From NCBI GenBank assembly GCA_009705235.1, contig WLCR01000029.1:1-9530 (forward strand): 9,530 nt of DNA. Direction: 5' to 3'. The notes beneath the pieces were generated by a model. The model saw only the letters and a list, made by a program, of their open reading frames with translations, was not told where the DNA came from and made no database searches. Position numbers and translations under genes: made by a program. Shown here in pieces: positions 1 to 7,674 of this stretch. The stretch's first letter is position 1; the number at the start of each line of letters is the position of its first letter. Origin of the DNA: Actinomycetota bacterium. Its GTDB lineage: Bacteria > Actinomycetota > Actinomycetes > Nanopelagicales > Nanopelagicaceae.

Positions 1-1
1 A

Positions 2-472
2 AATGCAACCGCTGCCGCAGAATTCAATGTGTGGCATGACCCAGAAGCTGCTGCAATTGTTTTCCAAAGCGGAGTCCCTATTTCAATGTATGGACTAGAT
101 GTCTTTATGCGTCCAACAATCGGCCGAGCAGATGCAACCGCTATGAGTAAATCTGCAAAACCTGCTTCGCAGTTTGCAGGATCGCTAGCACTTGGATTCA
201 TGGATCAGGTTAAGACAGATCCAATATCTTTAGGTGATTACGGCGCACTTGCCTTAGTAATCCACCCAGAACTTTTCACAACAGAAATGTTTGATGTTGC
301 GGTTGATACATCTGCTGGTCCCGCACGTGGTCAAACAATTGTGGATCGACGCGATGCTTGGCTAAAGCAGTTAGAGCCACTAGACCTAGAAGATTCTGCA
401 AAAGTTCGTGTTGCTTTAGATCTAGATGTTAACGCGGTTGTGAAATTGTGGTTAAAAACCGTTAATTCATAG
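2..472 (+). CDS. Nucleoside hydrolase (IUNH family), C-terminal part, 5' truncated by window edge
   Basis: The reading frame is open from the first complete codon (2-4) to TAG at 470-472, giving 156 residues; the start lies outside the window. The family hydrolyses the N-glycosidic bond of ribonucleosides to free base and ribose, in the cytoplasm. The visible segment opens with Asn, then AEFN six residues later (E7, F8, N9), followed by DPEAA. This matches the ribose-binding segment of inosine-uridine hydrolases (N160, E166, N168 in the Crithidia enzyme). A later D79, in SLGDYGALAL followed by HPELFTTE, aligns with the calcium-binding Asp of the usual HDP motif. The His normally preceding it is Gly78 here, so substrate range or mechanism may differ from group I enzymes. 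The N-terminal DxDxxxDD calcium motif cannot be checked. The 3' end overlaps the convergent minus-strand gene by 6 nt. The family call is firm; the substrate is not known. Confidence 0.85.
   Translation, partial: NATAAAEFNVWHDPEAAAIVFQSGVPISMYGLDVFMRPTIGRADATAMSKSAKPASQFAGSLALGFMDQVKTDPISLGDYGALALVIHPELFTTEMFDVAVDTSAGPARGQTIVDRRDAWLKQLEPLDLEDSAKVRVALDLDVNAVVKLWLKTVNS
429..465. terminator. Possible bidirectional hairpin at the convergent gene ends
   Basis: TTAACG-c-GGTT (429-439) can pair with AACCGTTAA (457-465), a 9-bp stem with one bulged C and a 17-nt loop; a smaller GGTT-AAA-AACC hairpin (450-460) is nested at its 3' side. It lies in the last codons of the + strand hydrolase and immediately downstream of the minus-strand stop. 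No T-run follows on either strand, so it is not a canonical intrinsic terminator, and the stem is AT-rich. This is weak evidence, noted because no other terminator is visible between the converging transcripts. Confidence 0.22.
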
Positions 473-1309
473 CCCTATTGGGTGCCAGACAGTTTTAGCT
501 TCCATAAAGGCAATGATGCGACCAGGATCTGCTGACTTAAAGGAATGAATCCGTTTTAAGTTTTCAGCGCCAGCAACCTTGATATCAGCATGTTTTTCCG
601 AAGACAATCCAGATATGTCTAATGCATCAATATCCATGTGAGATGCCATCCATGGTGCAATTTCATCTTTTTTGCCTGTCAGAATATTAATTACACCTGC
701 AGGTAGATCACTGGTTGCAAGAACTTCAGCAAACGTCATGGCAGACAATGGAGCTTTTGTACTTGCCAGAACTACAACTGTATTTCCTGACGTAATGATG
801 GGTGCAACAGCATCGATCAGCCCAAGCAATGAAGGAGCTTCAGGTGCAATTGCAGCTATGACTCCCATACTTTCTGGGATTGTAAAGTTGTAGAAAGGAC
901 CAGCAACTGGATTTGTAGAACCTGCAAGAGAAGCAATCTTATCTGTCCATCCTGCATACCAAACAAGACGATCAATAGCTTCAGTTACTTCTTTATCAGC
1001 CTTTACCTTTGTTGCTCCAGTGATGCTAACAATTTCTTCCACAAATTGCCCACGACGACCTTCGAGCATTTCAGCAATGCGATACAAAATCTGTCCACGG
1101 TTGTACGCCGTAGCTTTATTCCATCCCGAATGCGCTGCGCGTGCTGCAACAACTGCATCACGCAAATCTTTACGAGAAGCAAGGCATGGGTTTGCAATAA
1201 AGACACCTTTTGCATTTTTTACTTCGTAGGTGCGACCTGATTCTGTGCGTGGGAAAGCACCATTTATGTACAACTTGTAGGTTTTTTTCACATCGATGCG
1301 ATCACTCAT
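467..1309 (-). CDS. ALDH-like protein without catalytic residues (ALDH16 C-terminal-domain type)
   Basis: This 280-aa protein has an aldehyde dehydrogenase-like N-terminal/NAD-binding fold but ends before the region that would carry the catalytic Cys (family about 480 aa). ALDH landmarks are recognisable but altered: LYINGAF (13-19), the RGQILYRIAEML helix (71-82), APEAPSL (155-161) where active enzymes have PWNFPL, VVVLASTKAP (178-187) where they have VVLKPAESTP (the cofactor-binding Lys is lost), then LPAGVINILTG (202-212) retained. The LELGGK Glu and the Cys motif are absent. The start ATG (1309) has a good Shine-Dalgarno sequence and overlaps the upstream catalytic ALDH gene by 8 nt (ATGAGTGA), implying coupled translation. 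Known: ALDH16 proteins are a catalytic ALDH domain fused to a degenerate one of about this size. I infer that this gene and its neighbour are the split equivalent and that the product partners the active enzyme. It ends in TVWHPIGL with a clean TGA and does not look like a decaying pseudogene. Confidence 0.85.
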   Translation of the reverse strand: MSDRIDVKKTYKLYINGAFPRTESGRTYEVKNAKGVFIANPCLASRKDLRDAVVAARAAHSGWNKATAYNRGQILYRIAEMLEGRRGQFVEEIVSITGATKVKADKEVTEAIDRLVWYAGWTDKIASLAGSTNPVAGPFYNFTIPESMGVIAAIAPEAPSLLGLIDAVAPIITSGNTVVVLASTKAPLSAMTFAEVLATSDLPAGVINILTGKKDEIAPWMASHMDIDALDISGLSSEKHADIKVAGAENLKRIHSFKSADPGRIIAFMEAKTVWHPIGL

Positions 1310-2741
1310 GGCTAACTCCCTTCAAATATGCAGCCAGGCCGTGGCGTCCGCCTTCGCGACCCCACCCCGATTCCTTATATCCACCAAATGGCGATGTTGG
1401 ATCAAACTTATTAAAGGTATTAGCCCAAATAACACCAGCACGAAGTTGTTGTGATGCCCACAATGTGCGAGATCCTTTTTCGCTCCAGATGCCGGCTGAA
1501 AGCCCAAAGGGGGTGTTGTTTGCCTTTTCTATTGCTTCGGCAGGTGTTCTAAAAGTTAGAACAGAAAGAACTGGACCAAATATTTCCTCGCGTGCAATGC
1601 GATGTGCCTGTGTGACGCCAGTAAAGATAGTTGGTGCAAACCAAAACCCTTTACTTGGCAACTTACATTCAGGACTCCAGCGTTCTGCACCTTCTGAATC
1701 ACCGACGGCGGCGAGCTCAATAATTTTTGCAAGTTGTTCTTTGCTATTGATTGCACCGACATCCGTGTTCTTATCCATTGGATCGCCTACGCGAATCTTT
1801 TGCATTCGATTCTTTAGTTTGTGTAAAACTTCTTCAGCTACATTTTCTTGTAACAATAGGCGAGACCCGGCACAACATACATGTCCTTGATTAAAGAAAA
1901 TTCCATTAACAATTCCTTCAACAGTCTCATCTATTGGTGCATCATCAAAAACAATATTGGCGGCCTTGCCACCTAGTTCTAAGGTAACGCTCTTGTTGGT
2001 TGGCGCAACAGCGCGAGCAATAATCTTTCCAACCTCAGTCGATCCAGTAAATGCAATCTTGTCGATACCTGGATGATTAACAATCAACGCTCCAGTTGAT
2101 CCATCACCTGTAACAATGTTTACTACGCCCGCTGGAAGTTCTGCCTGCTGACAAACTTCTGCAAAAAGTAACGCTGTAAGCGGTGTTGATTCAGCCGGCT
2201 TTAGTACGACAGTGTTTCCAGCGGCAAGTGCTGGTGCAACCTTCCAGGCCAACATCAATAGTGGAAAGTTCCAAGGAATAATCTGTCCTGCAACGCCAAG
2301 TGGCTTTGGAGATGTGCCAAGACCTGCGTATTCAAGCTTGTCTGCCCATCCTGCATGGTAGAAAAAGTGCGCAGCAGCCAATGGAATATCGGTATCTCTC
2401 GACTCACGAATCGGCTTTCCGTTATCTAGAGTTTCAAGTACTGCAAATTCACGTGCACGCTCTTGCATAATGCGAGCGATTCGATACAAATACTTGCCAC
2501 GCTCTTTGCCTGACATCTTTGACCAAGTAGAAGTGTAAGCCTTGCGCGCTGCCTTTACTGCGGCATCAACATCTGCCTTACCAGCAAGTGCGATCTGGCT
2601 TAGCACCTCTTCAGTAGCTGGATTAATTGTCGGAAAGTGCTTTCCACCTGCAACAAATTTTCCGCCGATGAAGTGCCCATACTTAGGCTTGATCGTGACA
2701 ATTGCGCGAGATTCTGGCGCTGGGGCGTATTCGAAGGTCAT
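1302..2741 (-). CDS. Aldehyde dehydrogenase, NAD(P)+-dependent, deoC-linked
   Basis: This is a full-length cytosolic ALDH of 479 aa from the preferred ATG at 2741. It oxidises an aldehyde to the acid; next to deoC the likely substrate is acetaldehyde from deoxyribose-5-phosphate cleavage (inference). Visible residues, numbered from that start: PWNFP 156-160 (oxyanion Asn158), KPAE with Lys181, FTGST 231-235 (dinucleotide loop), LELGGK with general base Glu255, GHVCCAGSR with catalytic Cys289, EEIFGPV with cofactor-ribose Glu386, and PFGGYKESG near the C-terminus. The Cys motif has His where Gln is usual (G-H-V-C). An ATG 12 nt upstream (2753) overlaps the deoC stop as TAATG and could also be used (483 aa), but GGAG lies 6 nt before the 2741 ATG, and the frame from there reads MTFEYAPAPES, the N-terminus I expect for this group. 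It overlaps the following ALDH-like gene by 8 nt. Probably the catalytic half of a split ALDH16. Confidence 0.93.
   Translation of the reverse strand: MTFEYAPAPESRAIVTIKPKYGHFIGGKFVAGGKHFPTINPATEEVLSQIALAGKADVDAAVKAARKAYTSTWSKMSGKERGKYLYRIARIMQERAREFAVLETLDNGKPIRESRDTDIPLAAAHFFYHAGWADKLEYAGLGTSPKPLGVAGQIIPWNFPLLMLAWKVAPALAAGNTVVLKPAESTPLTALLFAEVCQQAELPAGVVNIVTGDGSTGALIVNHPGIDKIAFTGSTEVGKIIARAVAPTNKSVTLELGGKAANIVFDDAPIDETVEGIVNGIFFNQGHVCCAGSRLLLQENVAEEVLHKLKNRMQKIRVGDPMDKNTDVGAINSKEQLAKIIELAAVGDSEGAERWSPECKLPSKGFWFAPTIFTGVTQAHRIAREEIFGPVLSVLTFRTPAEAIEKANNTPFGLSAGIWSEKGSRTLWASQQLRAGVIWANTFNKFDPTSPFGGYKESGWGREGGRHGLAAYLKGVSHE
1316..1322 (-). promoter_or_regulatory. Ribosome binding site of the ALDH-like gene
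   Basis: AAGGGAG on the minus strand lies 6 nt before the ATG at 1309-1307, inside the last codons of the upstream ALDH. It is one of the clearest Shine-Dalgarno sequences in the window and argues that the short ALDH-like frame is translated as a separate protein. Confidence 0.7.
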
Positions 2742-2747
2742 AGTCGT

Positions 2748-2751
2748 CTCC
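2748..2751 (-). promoter_or_regulatory. Shine-Dalgarno sequence that decides the ALDH start
   Basis: GGAG on the minus strand, 6 nt before ATG 2741-2739. The alternative upstream ATG (2753-2751) has no comparable site and would rely on TAATG reinitiation from deoC. Confidence 0.5.
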
Positions 2752-2752
2752 A

Positions 2753-3700
2753 TTAATCCATCGTCACGTACTGAGGGCTAGTGTAATAACCATCATCCAT
2801 CTTCATGCGTTGCATCAATAGATCATTGAGCAATGCACTGGCCCCAATTCGAAAGAGTTTCGGATTAAGCCAATCTGGTCCAACAGTTTCATTGACCAAA
2901 ACTAATTGTTTGATTGCATCTTTAGTATTTCGAATGCCACCGGCTGGCTTAACTCCGATTCGCACCTGAGTCATTTCGTAAAAGTCGCGAACAGCTTCGA
3001 GCATTACCAGAACAACAGGGGGAGTTGCAGCGGGTGCAACTTTGCCGGTTGATGTTTTAATAAAATCAGCACCTGCTGCCATTGCTAAAAATGATGCTTT
3101 ACGCACATTGTCATAAGTAACTAATTCACCAGTTTCGAAAATAACCTTTAAATGCGCCTTATTGCCACAAATCTGGCGGATCTGAACAATCTCATTAAAA
3201 ACATCGATGTAGCGGCCTGCAAGAAATGCGCCGCGATCAATCACCATATCGATTTCAGCTGCACCAGCATCAATGGCGTCTTGAGTATCTTGAATCTTGA
3301 CCGGCATTGATGCACGACCTGAAGGAAAAGCAGTTGAAACCGCTGCTACTGGAACATGTTGGCCACCAATTAAATCTAGATGTGCGCGAGCCACGCTGAC
3401 CATGTCGTTATAAACACAGACTGCTCCAACACTGGGAACGGTCGTATCAGTTGGGTCTGGCCGCACAGCCTTTGTGCACAAAGCTTTCACTTTGCCAGGA
3501 GTGTCTGCTCCTTCAAGAGTTGTTAAATCAACCATCGTAATCGCTGTATCAATTGCCCAGCGTTTTGATGTTGTTTTAATGCTTCTGGTTGCAAGCATTG
3601 ATGCGCGAGCTTCAGCACCGACTTGGTCTACACCAGAAAGCTTACCGAGGTAACTTTTTAGTGAGGCTTCAGTACCATCAACTAAACCATAAAAACTCAC
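2753..3700 (-). CDS. deoC: Deoxyribose-phosphate aldolase
   Basis: Class I aldolase that cleaves 2-deoxy-D-ribose-5-phosphate to acetaldehyde and glyceraldehyde-3-phosphate in the cytoplasm, the last specific step of deoxynucleoside catabolism. At 315 aa it is of the longer DERA type (close to the human enzyme) rather than the roughly 250-aa short bacterial form. Signatures: AEIDMVID with Asp151, LKVIFETGEL (184-193), DFIKTSTGK with Schiff-base Lys215, and VKPAGGIR with proton-relay Lys251. The start is GTG at 3700, overlapping the TGA of the upstream mutase as GTGA; GAAGGA (3710-3715) lies 9 nt upstream, supporting initiation there. Its own stop abuts the ALDH gene (TAATG if the upstream ALDH start is used). 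Between a pentose-phosphate-type mutase and an aldehyde dehydrogenase, it forms a short deoxyribose-1-phosphate to acetate route. Confidence 0.97.
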   Translation of the reverse strand: MSFYGLVDGTEASLKSYLGKLSGVDQVGAEARASMLATRSIKTTSKRWAIDTAITMVDLTTLEGADTPGKVKALCTKAVRPDPTDTTVPSVGAVCVYNDMVSVARAHLDLIGGQHVPVAAVSTAFPSGRASMPVKIQDTQDAIDAGAAEIDMVIDRGAFLAGRYIDVFNEIVQIRQICGNKAHLKVIFETGELVTYDNVRKASFLAMAAGADFIKTSTGKVAPAATPPVVLVMLEAVRDFYEMTQVRIGVKPAGGIRNTKDAIKQLVLVNETVGPDWLNPKLFRIGASALLNDLLMQRMKMDDGYYTSPQYVTMD

Positions 3701-5313
3701 GATAATAATTCCTTCAGCGGTGGTCGCAATTGATCCAATACTACTTGAGCTGTTTTGGAATCCTTTTCAATAACCTCAATGTAACACTTCATCTTTGCCT
3801 CAGTGCCACTGGGACGAATGATTATTCGAACTCCGCCATCGAGCCAGATTCGTAATCCATCTGTTGGTGGCAAACCATCCGAAGGGGCGGCAAGATCATC
3901 GATTGATGTGACTGTACGACCTGAAATATTTTGTGGTGGATTATTACGAAGACCACCAAGAATGACAGCAACCTTGGATAAATCGTTCAGTCGAATAGAA
4001 ATCTGTTCTGTCGCATGGAATCCATGGCGAGCCCAAATCTCATCCAATAAATCAAGAAGAGTCTTTCCATCAGCTGCGAGATCAGTTGCTATCTGAGTCA
4101 AAGTTATTGCTGCTGAAATTCCATCTTTATCATTGACTGTCTTTGCATCAACAGCATAACCAAGTGCTTCTTCATAACCAAAGGTCAGTCCCTTAATTTT
4201 TGCAAGCCACTTAAAGCCTGTCAGTGTTTCTTTGAACTCAAGGTTGTAATGCTCAGCAATCTTTTTGAGAATAGATGAAGAAACAATTGAGTTAGCAAAA
4301 ATTCCGCTATTAGTCTTTCGAGCAATAGATTCACCCAATATTGCGCCTAATTCATCTCCTCTAAGCATTCGCCAGCCTGTTGCGGGATCTTTAACTGCTG
4401 CAGCACATCTATCTGCATCTGGATCATTTGCAATGACTAGATCTGCATCAAATGTTCTGGCAGTTTCAAGTGCTAAATCAATCGCACCGGGTTCTTCAGG
4501 ATTTGGAAAAGCAACTGTTGGAAAATCAGGATCTGGCGCAGCTTGTGCATCAACCAAGATCGGTGAAGCAAATCCTGCTTTCTGAAATACCCGCTCAAGC
4601 GTTTCGGTTCCAACACCATGCATCGCTGTATAAACAATACGCAATGATCCGGGCTTTGTTGCAAGTGCTGCCGTGCGCGCGATGTACTTTTCAATTATCT
4701 CTTCACCCAGAACAGTCCATTCTTTTCCACGCGGTTGTGCTTTCAGGGATGTGATCGCATCAATCTTCTGTGCAATTGAAACATCGGTAGGTGAAACAAT
4801 CTGAGAACCGCGGTATTCGATTCCATCTACAGTGCCACCAAGATAAACCTTGTATCCATTATCTTGTGGTGGGTTATGGCTAGCAGTAACCATGATTCCT
4901 ACATCACAACCCAATTCATTTGTAGCAAAAGCTAAAACTGGAGTGGGTAGCGGACGGGGCAATACAAAAACCTTCATCCCAGCACCACTCATAATTTCAG
5001 CGGTTTCAAATGTGTAATCCTCAGAGCCATACCGTGCATCACGACCAATAACAACAGAAGTTAAGTTGCGCTCTTTCATGTAAGAAACTATTCCGGAAGC
5101 AGCACGACCAACAACTGCTCGATTCATTCCAGATGGACCAGGGCGGTTCGGGCCACGCAATCCTGCAGTTCCAAATTGTAGGAAGCCATTAAAAGATGCG
5201 TGAATTTCAGATTCATTATCTGTATCTAGCCACTTTTGTAATTGAGAAGCCGTAACTGGATCTGGATCATCAGCTATCCAGGCCTGAACTTCGGCCACTA
5301 ATGAATCATCCAT
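3697..5313 (-). CDS. Alpha-D-phosphohexomutase family, PGM2-like (phosphopentomutase/phosphoglucomutase)
   Basis: A 538-aa phosphomutase moving a phosphate between C1 and C6 of hexoses, or C1 and C5 of pentoses, through a phosphoserine. From the ATG at 5313: FGTAGLRG (47-54), active-site TASHNP (143-148, phospho-Ser145), metal-binding DPDADR (297-302), sugar-binding GYEEALGY (379-386) and phosphate-binding RPSGTE (500-505). Length and the FGTAGLRG N-terminus match the PGM2/long PMM-PGM group; human PGM2 works mainly as a phosphopentomutase. With deoC immediately downstream and overlapping by 4 nt, I infer conversion of (deoxy)ribose-1-phosphate to the 5-phosphate; phosphoglucomutase or phosphomannomutase activity remains possible. 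The same frame extends to a TTG at 5337, but the ATG has a leaderless-type -10 box at the right distance and gives the natural MDDSLVAEVQ start. It follows the carboxylase alpha gene after 41 nt, the only real gap in the minus-strand train. Confidence 0.92.
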   Translation of the reverse strand: MDDSLVAEVQAWIADDPDPVTASQLQKWLDTDNESEIHASFNGFLQFGTAGLRGPNRPGPSGMNRAVVGRAASGIVSYMKERNLTSVVIGRDARYGSEDYTFETAEIMSGAGMKVFVLPRPLPTPVLAFATNELGCDVGIMVTASHNPPQDNGYKVYLGGTVDGIEYRGSQIVSPTDVSIAQKIDAITSLKAQPRGKEWTVLGEEIIEKYIARTAALATKPGSLRIVYTAMHGVGTETLERVFQKAGFASPILVDAQAAPDPDFPTVAFPNPEEPGAIDLALETARTFDADLVIANDPDADRCAAAVKDPATGWRMLRGDELGAILGESIARKTNSGIFANSIVSSSILKKIAEHYNLEFKETLTGFKWLAKIKGLTFGYEEALGYAVDAKTVNDKDGISAAITLTQIATDLAADGKTLLDLLDEIWARHGFHATEQISIRLNDLSKVAVILGGLRNNPPQNISGRTVTSIDDLAAPSDGLPPTDGLRIWLDGGVRIIIRPSGTEAKMKCYIEVIEKDSKTAQVVLDQLRPPLKELLS

Positions 5314-5319
5314 GTGCCT

Positions 5320-5325
5320 AGAGTA
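5320..5325 (-). promoter_or_regulatory. Candidate -10 box of a leaderless promoter for the mutase-deoC-ALDH unit
   Basis: TACTCT on the minus strand (TANNNT type) is followed by 6 nt (AGGCAC) and then the ATG at 5313, which puts +1 on the A of the start codon. It lies in the 41-nt gap after the carboxylase alpha stop. No convincing -35 hexamer is seen at 16-18 nt. It would let the nucleoside-catabolism genes be transcribed separately from the carboxylase genes. Confidence 0.45.
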
Positions 5326-5354
5326 ACTTCGCGACAAAGCTTTGAGAAGTCAGG

Positions 5355-7073
5355 CTATTTATCAATAATGTCACAGAGATTAGTTCCACTCGAAACAGTG
5401 GTTCCAATGACTGCCGTCAGATTAGAGATAACGCCCGCTTTGTGCGCAGTTAGCGGCTGCTCCATCTTCATTGCTTCAAGAACAAAGATCAGGTCACCAA
5501 CTTCTACAGATGCACCTTCTTCTACTGCAATTTTAACAACTGTGCCTTGCATAGGACTTGTGAGTCCAGAACCACTTGATCCACCAGCCATAGTTTGTTT
5601 TGCACGATGTCGCTTTATAACCGGCTTTGGGGCATGAACGAGAATTTCAAATCGCTTTCCATTAATTTCGGTTACGAGATATTCGGGTGCCATGTGAGTT
5701 TCTAGCGGTGGCTCAGCAAATGCGAAAGCTGGAATTTGATTGTCGAATTCATTTTCAATGTAACTCGTATACACCTTGAAATTCTTTGTGTATGCCGGAT
5801 CTTCAAGAATTGCACGATGAAATGGAATTGCAGTAGCTAATCCGCCAACTGTGAATTCAGATAGTGCGCGGCGGGCACGATCAATTGCTTGTTCGCGAGT
5901 CGCACCGGTAACAATTAGCTTTGCAAGGAGGGAATCAAAATTGCCTCCAATAGTGTCGCCACCTTGGAAACCCGCATCGACTCGAACACCGGGACCTGTT
6001 GGTATTTTCCATTCAGTGATGCGACCAGGCGCAGGCAAGAAAGAACGTCCAGGATCTTCGCCATTAATTCGAAATTCGATTGAGTGCCCACGAATCACAG
6101 GATCATCAAATCCAAGCGCCTCGCCATCTGCGATTCGAAACTGTTCACGAACAAGATCAAGTCCTGTTACTTCTTCACTGACAGGGTGTTCAACTTGCAA
6201 ACGTGTATTAACTTCAAGAAATGAAATTGTTCCATCAACGCCAATCAAGAATTCACATGTTCCGGCACCCACGTAGCCTGCCTCTTTCATGATCGCCTTA
6301 CTCGACCTGTAGAGCTCATCATTTTGAGCTTGAGTCAAAAATGGTGCAGGTGCTTCTTCGACAAGTTTTTGGTGACGACGTTGCAGAGAACAATCACGCG
6401 TACTTACAACAACGGCATGACCATGCTTATCAACTAAGACTTGTGTTTCAACATGCCGTGGTTTGTCTAGGTAGCGTTCTACGAAGCACTCACCACGTCC
6501 AAATCCCGATATAGCTTCTCGCACAGCAGATGCAAACAACTCTGGAATTTCTTCCATGGTTCGTGCAACCTTTAAACCACGTCCACCACCACCATGAGCA
6601 GCCTTAATTGCAACAGGCAATCCATGTTCCTTTGCAAATGCAGTTACCTCTTCGTGGCCCTCGACAGGATCTTGTGTACCTGCAACTAGGGGAGCACCAG
6701 CTTTTGCCGCAATCTTTCGTGCAGAAACCTTGTCACCTAATGCACGAATTGCAGCTGGTGGTGGTCCAATCCACGTTAGGCCTGCATCAATAACTGCTTG
6801 AGCAAAATGCGCATTTTCGGAAAGGAATCCATAACCTGGGTGAACGGCATCTGCGCCGGATTCTTTAGCAACAGCAATCAATTTTTCAATGTCTAAATAA
6901 GTTTGTGTAGCTGTGGTGCCATGCAGTGAATAGGAGGCATCTGCCATTTGCGCATGAAGTGATGTGCGATCTTCATCTGAATACACCGCGACACTTTCGA
7001 TGCCATGATCCTTGCAGGCACGGATAATGCGTACTGCAATTTCACCACGATTAGCAATAAGTACCCGCTTCAT
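5355..7073 (-). CDS. Acyl-CoA (acetyl/propionyl-CoA) carboxylase alpha subunit: biotin carboxylase + BCCP
   Basis: A 572-aa AccA3-type subunit fusing biotin carboxylase to the biotin carrier, the usual actinobacterial form. It carboxylates biotin using ATP and bicarbonate; the beta subunit then transfers the carboxyl group to an acyl-CoA. Domains: N-terminal biotin carboxylase [15 protein letters not shown] (1-15), [11 protein letters not shown] (78-88), ATP-grasp glycine loop HGGGGRG (160-166), [14 protein letters not shown] (285-298), RINGEDP (335-341); a linker region from about 440 to 500; then BCCP with SPMQGTV (506-512) and VLEAMKME (531-538), in which Lys536 is biotinylated. The start at 7073 is chosen because its ATG overlaps the maf TGA as ATGA and AAGGTGAT lies 3 nt upstream; a longer frame to a GTG at 7097 has no family support. 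It lies in the same operon as the beta and epsilon subunits, with birA adjacent. Like actinobacterial AccA3, it may serve more than one beta subunit. Confidence 0.96.
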   Translation of the reverse strand: MKRVLIANRGEIAVRIIRACKDHGIESVAVYSDEDRTSLHAQMADASYSLHGTTATQTYLDIEKLIAVAKESGADAVHPGYGFLSENAHFAQAVIDAGLTWIGPPPAAIRALGDKVSARKIAAKAGAPLVAGTQDPVEGHEEVTAFAKEHGLPVAIKAAHGGGGRGLKVARTMEEIPELFASAVREAISGFGRGECFVERYLDKPRHVETQVLVDKHGHAVVVSTRDCSLQRRHQKLVEEAPAPFLTQAQNDELYRSSKAIMKEAGYVGAGTCEFLIGVDGTISFLEVNTRLQVEHPVSEEVTGLDLVREQFRIADGEALGFDDPVIRGHSIEFRINGEDPGRSFLPAPGRITEWKIPTGPGVRVDAGFQGGDTIGGNFDSLLAKLIVTGATREQAIDRARRALSEFTVGGLATAIPFHRAILEDPAYTKNFKVYTSYIENEFDNQIPAFAFAEPPLETHMAPEYLVTEINGKRFEILVHAPKPVIKRHRAKQTMAGGSSGSGLTSPMQGTVVKIAVEEGASVEVGDLIFVLEAMKMEQPLTAHKAGVISNLTAVIGTTVSSGTNLCDIIDK

Positions 7074-7672
7074 TTCATCACCTTCGCCTGAGGCCACGAG
7101 TATCCAAGCTGGGCAAATGCCTTGCGTACAAATGGCATAGAAATGCCAACAACATTTGTGTAATCACCTTCTATAGAAGGGATAAAAGGAGAGCTAAATC
7201 CATCTAGGGTAAAACCACCAGCAACATGTAGCGGTTCTTCCGTCGCAACGTAATCTGCAATTTCTTCGTCACTCATATGATCAAATGTCACCCGTGTTGT
7301 TACACGATCTGAAATTTCGACATCTTTTGTGGTGTCAATAATGCAATGACCAGTATGCAACAAACCGGAGTTACCTCGCACTCGCTTTGCGCGCTCCGTC
7401 GCAATAGTTGGTGTGCCTGGCTTTCCTAGTGAAACTCCGTCAAATTCGAAGGTTGAATCACACCCGATAATGATTGCCGGAAAGTCAATCTGTTCGCGGA
7501 CCGTATGCGCCTTAGTAATTGCCAAAGCTATAACCATATCTGCAGGGTGCATCGCGTTGAAAAAATCTGTTTCTTCATCAACATTGCTCACAATTATCTT
7601 TGGTGACAATCCTGCAGACTCTAGTAAGCGGCGTCGGCTAGTTGACTGAGAAGCTAAAACAATTGTCGGCAT
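7070..7672 (-). CDS. maf: Maf family nucleoside-triphosphate pyrophosphatase
   Basis: A 200-aa Maf/Ham1-like pyrophosphatase that hydrolyses non-canonical or modified NTPs to the monophosphate and pyrophosphate, a house-cleaning role. Sequence support: N-terminal signature [18 protein letters not shown] (5-22) with the SxSxRR phosphate-binding pattern, GCDST (70-74) with the likely catalytic Asp72, GKP (83-85), [14 protein letters not shown] (145-158) and [10 protein letters not shown] (167-176). The usual GADT of the catalytic motif reads GCDS, a mild departure. Start ATG at 7672, only 2 nt after the epsilon-subunit stop; the 3' end overlaps the carboxylase alpha start as ATGA, so translation is coupled on both sides. 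Its position between the epsilon and alpha genes is known in actinobacteria, as far as I recall, and does not by itself imply a role in the carboxylase. Confidence 0.95.
   Translation of the reverse strand: MPTIVLASQSTSRRRLLESAGLSPKIIVSNVDEETDFFNAMHPADMVIALAITKAHTVREQIDFPAIIIGCDSTFEFDGVSLGKPGTPTIATERAKRVRGNSGLLHTGHCIIDTTKDVEISDRVTTRVTFDHMSDEEIADYVATEEPLHVAGGFTLDGFSSPFIPSIEGDYTNVVGISMPFVRKAFAQLGYSWPQAKVMK
7077..7084 (-). promoter_or_regulatory. Shine-Dalgarno sequence fixing the carboxylase alpha start
   Basis: AAGGTGAT on the minus strand, 3 nt before the ATG at 7073-7071 and inside the end of maf. GGTGAT matches the downstream half of the standard anti-SD complement (GGAGGTGATC). Together with the ATGA overlap it excludes the in-frame GTG at 7097 as the start. 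Confidence 0.65.
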
Positions 7673-7674
7673 CG

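Noticed and set aside
467..1309. The short ALDH-like gene as a truncated or frameshifted pseudogene
   Set aside because: It has a strong AAGGGAG site, a coupled start and a clean stop, and its length matches the degenerate domain of ALDH16. The catalytic-residue losses are in well-kept surroundings, not random decay.
1210..1890. A 226-codon open frame on the + strand
   Set aside because: It is wholly antisense to the catalytic ALDH gene, whose motifs are intact. The translation is Ser/Arg/Cys-rich with no recognisable domain, and there is no ribosome binding site.
5314..5337. TTG at 5337 as the mutase start
   Set aside because: It adds eight residues of no family character (MSRSYSRH) and bypasses an ATG that has a correctly spaced -10 box.
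5851..6276. A 141-codon + strand open frame, and similar ones at 8447-8806 and 4265-4585
   Set aside because: Each lies inside a conserved minus-strand gene; the translations are low-complexity shadows.
7074..7097. GTG at 7097 as the carboxylase alpha start
   Set aside because: Biotin carboxylase domains start at the [13 protein letters not shown] segment. The ATG at 7073 has an ATGA overlap and a strong Shine-Dalgarno sequence.
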